Shown here one piece after another: positions 58,896 through 64,000 of a stretch of DNA of 64,000 nucleotides. Each line of letters starts with the position of its first letter. Position 1 is the stretch's first letter. Origin of the DNA: Jiangella anatolica (lineage in GTDB: Bacteria; Actinomycetota; Actinomycetes; Jiangellales; Jiangellaceae). The notes beneath the pieces are model-generated. The model ran no database searches. It saw nothing but the letters and a program-made list of their open reading frames with translations, and was not told where the DNA came from. The DNA lies in assembly GCF_003236295.1 (NCBI RefSeq), contig NZ_POTW01000020.1, positions 1-64,000 of the forward strand, in the 5' to 3' direction. Made by a program: the position numbers and the translations under genes.

Positions 58896-59828
58896 ATGAC
58901 TCCAGCGCGAACGGCACAGGACAGCGCGGTGACGAAGGTGGTCATCCCGGTCGCGGGACTCGGCACGAGGTTCCTGCCGGCCACCAAGGCGACGCCGAAG
59001 GAGATGCTTCCGGTCGTCGACAAGCCGGCCATCCAGTACGTCGTCGAGGAGGCCGTCGCGGCCGGGCTGTCCGACGTGCTGCTGGTCACCGGGCGCAACA
59101 AGGACGCCATCGAGAACCACTTCGACCGCGCGTGGGAGCTGGAGCGCGCCTTGGAACAGAAGGGCGACCAGGAGCGGTTGCGACGGGTCATGAAGTCGCA
59201 GATCCTGGGCGACATCCACTACGTCCGTCAGGGCGACCCGCGCGGCCTCGGCCACGCCGTCCTCTGCGGCGCGCTGCACGTCGGCGACGAGCCGTTCGCC
59301 GTCATGCTCGGCGACGACCTCATCGACCCGCGCGACCCGCTGCTGCCGCACATGCTCGACGTGCAGCGGCGCCACGGCGGCAGCGTCATCGCGCTCATCG
59401 AGGTGCCGCCGGAGCTGGCGCACATGTACGGCTGCGCGTCGGTCGAGCCGGCCGAGAACGACGTCATGCGTGTCACCGACCTGGTCGAGAAGCCCGAGCC
59501 CGGCACCGCGCCGAGCAACCTGGCGGTCATCGGCCGGTACGTGCTGAACCCCGCCGTCTTCGGCGTACTGCGCGAGACCGAGCCCGGCCGCGGCGGCGAG
59601 ATCCAGCTCACCGACGCGCTCAAGACGCTGGCCGGCATGCCCGCCGAGCAGGGCGGCGGCGTGCATGCCGTCGTGTTCCGCGGCCGCCGCTACGACACCG
59701 GGGACCGCCTCGACTACCTGCGCACGATCGTCAGCCTCGCCAGCGAGCGCTCCGATCTGGGCCAGGACTTCCGTGCCTTCCTGCGCGAGTTCGTTGCGCA
59801 GCTCCCGCCCGAGGTCGAGGATGACTGA
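58896..59828 (+). CDS. galU: UTP-glucose-1-phosphate uridylyltransferase GalU
   Basis: 310 residues. Nucleotide site VVIPVAGLGTRFLPATKATP with the catalytic KEMLPVVDKPAIQYVVEEAV; further EYGCASVE-like HMYGCASVEPAENDVMRVTD and RYVLNPAVFGVLRETEPGRG. Makes UDP-glucose for cell-wall glycans and trehalose. ATG 58896 follows TAGGGT by 7 bases: leaderless start; GTG 58887 would add three residues. Ends one base before moeA. Confidence 0.93.
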   Translation: MTPARTAQDSAVTKVVIPVAGLGTRFLPATKATPKEMLPVVDKPAIQYVVEEAVAAGLSDVLLVTGRNKDAIENHFDRAWELERALEQKGDQERLRRVMKSQILGDIHYVRQGDPRGLGHAVLCGALHVGDEPFAVMLGDDLIDPRDPLLPHMLDVQRRHGGSVIALIEVPPELAHMYGCASVEPAENDVMRVTDLVEKPEPGTAPSNLAVIGRYVLNPAVFGVLRETEPGRGGEIQLTDALKTLAGMPAEQGGGVHAVVFRGRRYDTGDRLDYLRTIVSLASERSDLGQDFRAFLREFVAQLPPEVEDD

Positions 59829-61055
59829 GTGAAGCGTGTCGCGGACCATCTCTCGGACATCCTCGCTGCGGTCCGGCCGCTGAGCGAGCTGGACTTCCAG
59901 CTGCTCGACGCCCACGGCTGCGTCCTCACCGAGGACGTGATCGCGCCGTGGTCGCTGCCACAGTTCGACAACACCGCGATGGACGGCTACGCGGTCCGGG
60001 CCGAGGACGTCGCCGCGGCGACCGCCGACGAGCCGGTCGTGCTGCCCGTCGTCGCCGACATCCCCGCCGGTGACACGCGGGTGAACGCGATCGGCCCCGG
60101 GCTGTCCGCGCGGATCATGACCGGCGCACCGGTGCCGTCCGGCGCCGACGCGATCGTGCCGGTCGAGGACACCGACGGCGGCACCGCGCGGGTCCGCATC
60201 ACGGCGCCGGCCAAGCCCGGCGCGCACATCCGGCGGGCCGGCGGCGACGTCGGCGAGGGCGACGTCGTGCTCGGCGCCGGGACGTATCTCGGCGCGGCGC
60301 AGATCGGCCTGCTGGCCGCCGTCGGCCGCGACCGCGTCGTCGTCCGGCCGCGGCCCCGCGTCGTCGTCATCTCCACCGGCAGCGAACTGGTCGAGCCGGG
60401 ATACCCGCTGACCACCGGGCAGATCTCCGACTCCAACTCGTTCACGCTGACCGCTGCCGCGCGCGAGGCCGGCGCCGTCGCCTACCGCGTCCCTCCGGTC
60501 CCCGACGACAAGGACCGGCTGCTCGGGCTGATCGAGGACCAGCTGATCCGCGCCGACATGGTCATCACGACCGGCGGGGTCAGCGCGGGCGCCTACGACA
60601 TCGTCAAGGAGGTCCTGTCCGGCATCGGCACGGTGAGCTTCGACAGCGTCGCGATGCAGCCGGGCAAGCCGCAGGGCTTCGGCACGATCGGCGACGACCG
60701 CACGCCGATCTTCGCGCTCCCCGGCAACCCGGTCAGCGCGTTCGTCTCGTTCGAGGTGTTCGTGCGCCCGGCGATCCGCAAGATGCTCGGCTCGCCGCGG
60801 CTGCACCGGCCCAGCGTCAAGGCCGTCCTGCAGGAGCGGCTGCGCTCGCCCGAGGGCCGGCGGCAGTTCGCCCGGGCCCGGGTGCAGACGGCTCAGGACG
60901 GGACGCACCAGGTCCGGCCGATCGGGGCGCAGCAGTCGCACCTCATGGGCGACCTCGCCTATGCCAACGCGCTGATCGTCGTCCCCGAGCACGTCACCGA
61001 GGTCGCGGCCGGGCAGGTGGTCGACACCGTCATGCTGGAACGGCGGCGCGAGTGA
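59829..61055 (+). CDS. moeA: Molybdopterin molybdenumtransferase MoeA / gephyrin-like protein Glp
   Basis: 408 residues, full MoeA architecture: domains I/II (QFDNTAMDGYAVRAEDVAAA, IMTGAPVPSGADAIVPVEDT), central MoCF domain (VVVISTGSELVEPGYPLTTG, ISDSNSFTLTAAAREAG, MVITTGGVSAGAYDIVKEVL, FALPGNPVSAFVSFEVFVRP) and domain IV. MoeA inserts Mo into adenylated molybdopterin. In corynebacteria and streptomycetes a MoeA paralogue beside galU (Glp) instead binds FtsZ and a membrane receptor (GlpR/SepX); the same neighbourhood is found here, with a SepX-like gene at 63487. Dual function cannot be resolved from sequence. Confidence 0.92.
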   Translation: MKRVADHLSDILAAVRPLSELDFQLLDAHGCVLTEDVIAPWSLPQFDNTAMDGYAVRAEDVAAATADEPVVLPVVADIPAGDTRVNAIGPGLSARIMTGAPVPSGADAIVPVEDTDGGTARVRITAPAKPGAHIRRAGGDVGEGDVVLGAGTYLGAAQIGLLAAVGRDRVVVRPRPRVVVISTGSELVEPGYPLTTGQISDSNSFTLTAAAREAGAVAYRVPPVPDDKDRLLGLIEDQLIRADMVITTGGVSAGAYDIVKEVLSGIGTVSFDSVAMQPGKPQGFGTIGDDRTPIFALPGNPVSAFVSFEVFVRPAIRKMLGSPRLHRPSVKAVLQERLRSPEGRRQFARARVQTAQDGTHQVRPIGAQQSHLMGDLAYANALIVVPEHVTEVAAGQVVDTVMLERRRE

Positions 61056-61525
61056 GCTCTGGTTTCACGCATCTGGACGCCGAGGGTGCGGCGCGCATGG
61101 TCGACGTCTCCGGCAAGGACGTGACGGTCCGGACGGCGACGGCGTCGGGTCGCGTGCTGGTCTCTTCTGCTGTCGTCGCGGCACTGCGGTCCGGGGACGT
61201 GCCGAAGGGCGACGCGCTCTCCGTCGCGCGGCTGGCCGGGATCATGGGCGCGAAGAAGACGCCGGACCTCATCCCGCTGTGCCACCCGCTCGCGCTGCAC
61301 GGCGTCGACGTCTCGCTGACGGTGCAGGACGACTGCGTGTCGATCGTGGCGACGGTGCGGACGGCCGACCGGACCGGCGTCGAGATGGAGGCGCTGACCG
61401 CCGTCGCGACGGCCGCGCTCACCGTCGTCGACATGGTGAAGTCGATCGACAAGGGCGCCGTGATCTCCGACGTCCGGATCGAGGAGAAGACCGGCGGCAA
61501 GTCCGGGACCTGGCGGCGACCATGA
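61052..61525 (+). CDS. moaC: Cyclic pyranopterin monophosphate synthase MoaC
   Basis: 157 residues. MVDVSGKDVTVRTATASGRV, LAGIMGAKKTPDLIPLCHPL, and the catalytic GVEMEALTAVATAALTVVDM, KSIDKGAVISDVRI are all canonical. It makes cPMP from the MoaA product in the first step of Moco synthesis. GTG start overlaps the moeA stop by 4 bases; the stop overlaps mogA by 4. Confidence 0.95.
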   Translation: MSSGFTHLDAEGAARMVDVSGKDVTVRTATASGRVLVSSAVVAALRSGDVPKGDALSVARLAGIMGAKKTPDLIPLCHPLALHGVDVSLTVQDDCVSIVATVRTADRTGVEMEALTAVATAALTVVDMVKSIDKGAVISDVRIEEKTGGKSGTWRRP

Positions 61526-62013
61526 GAGCGCTGGTCGTGACGGTGTCGACGCGGGCGGCCACAGGGGTGTACGAGGACCGCGGCGGGCCGCTCATCGTCG
61601 CCGGCCTGACCGATGTGGGGTTCGAGGTGTCCGGGCCGGTCGTCGTGCCCGACGGCGACGAGGTCGAGGCGGCGCTGCGGTCCGCGGTCGCCGAGGGCTA
61701 CGACGTCGTCGTCACCACCGGCGGCACCGGCCTCAGCCCGACCGACCACACGCCGGAGCTGACCCGTCGCGTCCTCGACGCCGAGGTGCCGGGCGTGGCC
61801 GAGGCCATCCGTGCCTACGGCGTCGCCGCCGGGGTGGCGACGGCCGCGCTCTCCCGCGGCGTGGCCGGACGGGCCGGCCGGACGTTCGTCGTCAACCTGC
61901 CCGGCTCGCCCGGCGGCGTGCGCGACGGTCTCGCCGTCCTCACGCCGATCCTCCCGCACGCCGTCGACCAGCTGCGCGGCGGCGACCACGTCCGTCCGGA
62001 GGGTGCGTCGTGA
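61522..62013 (+). CDS. mogA: Molybdopterin adenylyltransferase, MogA/MoaB type
   Basis: 163 residues of the MoCF-biosynthesis fold: MRALVVTVSTRAATGVYEDR, DVVVTTGGTGLSPTDHTPEL, RTFVVNLPGSPGGVRDGLAV. It adenylates molybdopterin before Mo insertion by MoeA. Translationally coupled at both ends (ATGA, GTGA). Confidence 0.93.
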   Translation: MRALVVTVSTRAATGVYEDRGGPLIVAGLTDVGFEVSGPVVVPDGDEVEAALRSAVAEGYDVVVTTGGTGLSPTDHTPELTRRVLDAEVPGVAEAIRAYGVAAGVATAALSRGVAGRAGRTFVVNLPGSPGGVRDGLAVLTPILPHAVDQLRGGDHVRPEGAS

Positions 62014-62627
62014 GGTCGCGGTCGACGCGACTGGGCTGGCCGGTCGAGCTGCACGAGGGCCCCGTCGGGCTGCGGCCGCTGCACGCCCGAGACCTGCGGG
62101 CCTGGTCAGAGGTGCGGCAGCGCAGCGAGTCGTGGCTGCGGCCGTGGGAGGCGACGCCCCCGCCGCCGGCCGACCCGTACACGATGTCGTTCCGGCAGAT
62201 GGTGCGCTTGCACGCCGCCCAGGGCCGCGCCGACGAGTCGCTGCCGTGGGCCGTCACGTACCACGGACGGCTGTGCGGGCAGCTCAACGTCTCGAACATC
62301 ATCTGGGGCTCGGCCCGCATGGGCACGGTCGGCTACTGGCTCGACGTCGACCTCGCCGGCCGCGGCATCATGCCCACCGCCGTCGCGCTGGGCGTGGACT
62401 ACTGCTTCTTCGTCGCCGGGCTGCACCGGCTCGAGGTCAACATCCGGCCGGAGAACCGCGCGTCGCTGCGCGTCGTCGAGAAGCTGGGCTTCCGCGAGGA
62501 GGGCCTGCGGCCGAAGCTGCTGCACATCGACGGGGAGTGGCGCGACCACCGATCGTTCGCGCTGACCGCCGAGGACGTCCCCGAGGGACTCCTGCGACGG
62601 TGGCGTTCGTCGCGTCTGGCGCCCTGA
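62010..62627 (+). CDS. GNAT N-acetyltransferase, RimJ/RimL-like
   Basis: 205 residues. Acetyltransf_3 fold: ELHEGPVGLRPLHARDLRAW, the acetyl-CoA region WLDVDLAGRGIMPTAVALGV, and the end LEVNIRPENRASLRVVEKLG, FREEGLRPKLLHIDGEWRDH. The mycobacterial gene in the same place is called rimJ (ribosomal S5 alanine acetyltransferase), though the actual substrate there is not established. GTG start overlaps mogA; so galU to this gene may form one transcript. Confidence 0.88.
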   Translation: MRSRSTRLGWPVELHEGPVGLRPLHARDLRAWSEVRQRSESWLRPWEATPPPPADPYTMSFRQMVRLHAAQGRADESLPWAVTYHGRLCGQLNVSNIIWGSARMGTVGYWLDVDLAGRGIMPTAVALGVDYCFFVAGLHRLEVNIRPENRASLRVVEKLGFREEGLRPKLLHIDGEWRDHRSFALTAEDVPEGLLRRWRSSRLAP

Positions 62628-62760
62628 GCGCTCTTGGTCTTGTGCTGCTGACCTGCGGTTCTGACGGAGAGTGACCGTTTCGACCGCATTCGTTGCAGTG
62701 TGTGCACGTTTGACTGTGCGATTATTGCTGCGGAATGTGTCGATGCTATCGGGGGATTGC

Positions 62761-63393
62761 ATGAACGACTCTGCCGGCGTGCGGCTGTGGAACGGGGCGA
62801 TGCTCCCGACCCCGGGCGTCTTCCAGATCGATCCCGCGCACACCACCGCCGGCTTCGTCGCCCGGCATCTGATGGTCACCCAGGTGCGCGGCCGGTTCGA
62901 GCAGGTCGAGGGCACGGTCCACGTCGCGGAGGACCCGCTGGACTCGTCCGCGAGCGCCGTCATCGACACCGGCTCGATCACCACCGGGGCTGCCGAGCGT
63001 GATGCTCACCTACGCAGCGCCGACTTCCTCGACGTCGAGACGTTCCCGAAGATGAGCTTCATCTCCCGCCAGGTCCACGGCGGCTCGACCGGGCCCAAGT
63101 GGGCGGTCGTCAACGGCCAGATGGTCCGCCGTCGCCGCGGCGGCTCGGGCAAGTTCGTCTGCGTCGGCGACCTGACGATCAAGGGCGTGACCCGGCCGAT
63201 CGAGCTGGACGTCTCCATCGACGGCGTCAAGGGCGACCCCTGGGGCGGCGAGCGGCTGGCGCTGTCCGCCACCGGTGAGATCGACCGCGAGGCGTATGGC
63301 ATGACCTGGAACGTCGCGCTCGAGGCCGGCGGCTGGCTGGTGTCGCAGCGGGTGCAGCTGGAGATCCGGGCGCAAGCGATCAGGATGACCTGA
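62761..63393 (+). CDS. YceI family protein
   Basis: 210 residues with the YceI lipocalin-like barrel: GVFQIDPAHTTAGFVARHLM, VRGRFEQVEGTVHVAEDPLD, DAHLRSADFLDVETFPKMSF, VCVGDLTIKGVTRPIELDVS, AYGMTWNVALEAGGWLVSQR. Family members bind isoprenoids such as polyprenyl chains. No signal peptide with ATG 62761, chosen for the GGGGGA 5-10 bases before it; a frame from 62671 would add 30 residues partly hydrophobic (FVAVCARLTVRLLLR), which could act as a signal. Preceded by an AT-richer stretch (62628-62760) that should hold the promoter. Confidence 0.88.
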   Translation: MNDSAGVRLWNGAMLPTPGVFQIDPAHTTAGFVARHLMVTQVRGRFEQVEGTVHVAEDPLDSSASAVIDTGSITTGAAERDAHLRSADFLDVETFPKMSFISRQVHGGSTGPKWAVVNGQMVRRRRGGSGKFVCVGDLTIKGVTRPIELDVSIDGVKGDPWGGERLALSATGEIDREAYGMTWNVALEAGGWLVSQRVQLEIRAQAIRMT

Positions 63394-63486
63394 CGTCCCT
63401 CTGGTCACACCCGTCACGTGCGTTGCGGACGACACACCGGGGCAGGTCCAACGAGTGAGTTGTCTTGCACCGTAGCGTTTTGGGGC

Positions 63487-64000
63487 ATGGGGTACAGCGG
63501 TCTCATCTATGCGGCGATCGTCGCAGCGTGGGCCGCCTTTCTCGTGCCCCGCTGGGTTCGTCGCAACGAAGAGGTCGAGCGCGCCCGCGAGGTCGATCAG
63601 GAGCGCGGCGTCCGCGTTCTTTCGCGGCGTTCGGGTCCGCCGCAGGCGCCTCACGGCTCGGTGACGCTACCGCCGCCGTCCGCTTCGGCGGTTGCCTCGG
63701 GGACGCCCGGGTATGGCGCGCCCGAGGCCGGTGCCGGGCCGGCGCGGGCCGCCTCGGCACCCATAGTCTCTGATGACGCCTTCGCCCTCGCCGCCCGCCG
63801 CCGTCGCCGCATGCTCGGCGTGCTGCTGCTGTTGGTCGTGGGATCTCTTGCTCTCGTCGTGCTCGGCCGTGCGCCCGGTTGGGCGCCGCTCGGGCCTGGC
63901 GTGCTCCTGGCGCTGTTCCTGTTCCTCGCTCGCCGTGCCGCCGTCGTCCAGGCCCGCCGGCGCCGCGTGGCGGCCCACCGCGCCGCCGTCGCCTCCCGCC
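63487..64000 (+). CDS. SepX/GlpR-like divisome membrane protein, partial (runs off the window)
   Basis: The first 171 residues are visible: an N-terminal membrane helix (MGYSGLIYAAIVAAWAAFLV), then PRWVRRNEEVERAREVDQER, a Pro/Ala linker, RRRRRMLGVLLLLVVGSLAL with two further helices, and an Arg-rich end. The N-terminal YAAIVAAWAAFLVPRWVRR is the trademark of the GlpR/SepX family, reported to stabilise the divisome and act as receptor for the gephyrin-like Glp. The gene order with galU and moeA supports this. TAGCGT lies 8 bases before the ATG. Confidence 0.82.
   Translation, partial: MGYSGLIYAAIVAAWAAFLVPRWVRRNEEVERAREVDQERGVRVLSRRSGPPQAPHGSVTLPPPSASAVASGTPGYGAPEAGAGPARAASAPIVSDDAFALAARRRRRMLGVLLLLVVGSLALVVLGRAPGWAPLGPGVLLALFLFLARRAAVVQARRRRVAAHRAAVASR

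Overview
The window is about 64 kb of very GC-rich DNA, with strong G/C bias at third codon positions, many GTG starts and many 4-base ATGA/GTGA gene overlaps. The gene content points to a filamentous-type actinomycete: a full actinobacterial gas-vesicle cluster, promoters that look SigB/SigF dependent, LLM (F420-type) oxidoreductases, and a block collinear with the mycobacterial mscL - FmdB protein - FTHF cyclo-ligase - galU - moeA - rimJ region. A Jiangella- or Streptomyces-like organism would fit, but genus cannot be fixed from sequence alone. One tRNA (Arg, anticodon CCU) is present; there is no rRNA and no CRISPR array.

Layout. 1-120 is the 3' end of an IS30-type transposase gene. 171-4333 holds an SRPBCC protein, a Nudix hydrolase, a secreted propeller protein, a beta-propeller phytase and YaaA; it is followed by a tandemly duplicated, decayed copy of the yaaA 3' end. 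4803-12155 is an intact carbohydrate locus: acetylxylan-esterase-like hydrolase, LacI repressor, lipoprotein and two permeases of an ABC importer, and a GH2 glycosidase, with two LacI-type operators between the divergent arms. A sulfotransferase-like gene follows. 12981-18121 is the gas-vesicle locus (two accessory genes, SRPBCC protein with a poly-acidic tail, gvpA, F, G, O, J, L, S, K), ending in a 159-bp MITE-like insertion inside the gvpK stop region. 18336-21734 carries a ThDP-dependent oxidase, topoisomerase IB and a second SRPBCC protein. Promoter-like GTTT-N15-GGGTAC signals recur here and suggest a shared general-stress regulon.

21827-31000: a small secreted Cys peptide divergent from a STAND/TPR regulator, a DUF6153/DUF305 pair, and a two-component system divergent from an ABC efflux pair with a 20-bp palindrome between them. 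31050-39451: a BBE-type flavoenzyme, an LLM enzyme, two secreted proteins, and a second sugar ABC importer in which all three genes carry lesions. 39635-41749: an MFS exporter with a 19+4+19 bp palindrome at its start, plus a TetR regulator. 42008-46219: pirin, a sigma factor with a membrane partner, and a tryptophanyl-tRNA synthetase preceded by a textbook Trp-Trp attenuator. 46481-51397: a giant helicase/Vsr-nuclease-like protein whose catalytic motifs look degenerate.

51571-64000: CBS protein, a 45-residue acidic protein, MscL, a SAF protein, an FmdB zinc-ribbon protein under a CIRCE operator (resembling the mycobacterial redox chaperone Ruc), a SatD-type three-gene operon, penicillin acylase, FTHF cyclo-ligase, galU, a moeA/Glp-like gene with moaC and mogA, a rimJ-like gene, yceI and the start of a SepX/GlpR-like divisome membrane protein. 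Several genes appear to be transcribed leaderless (TANNNT 6-7 bases before the start codon).
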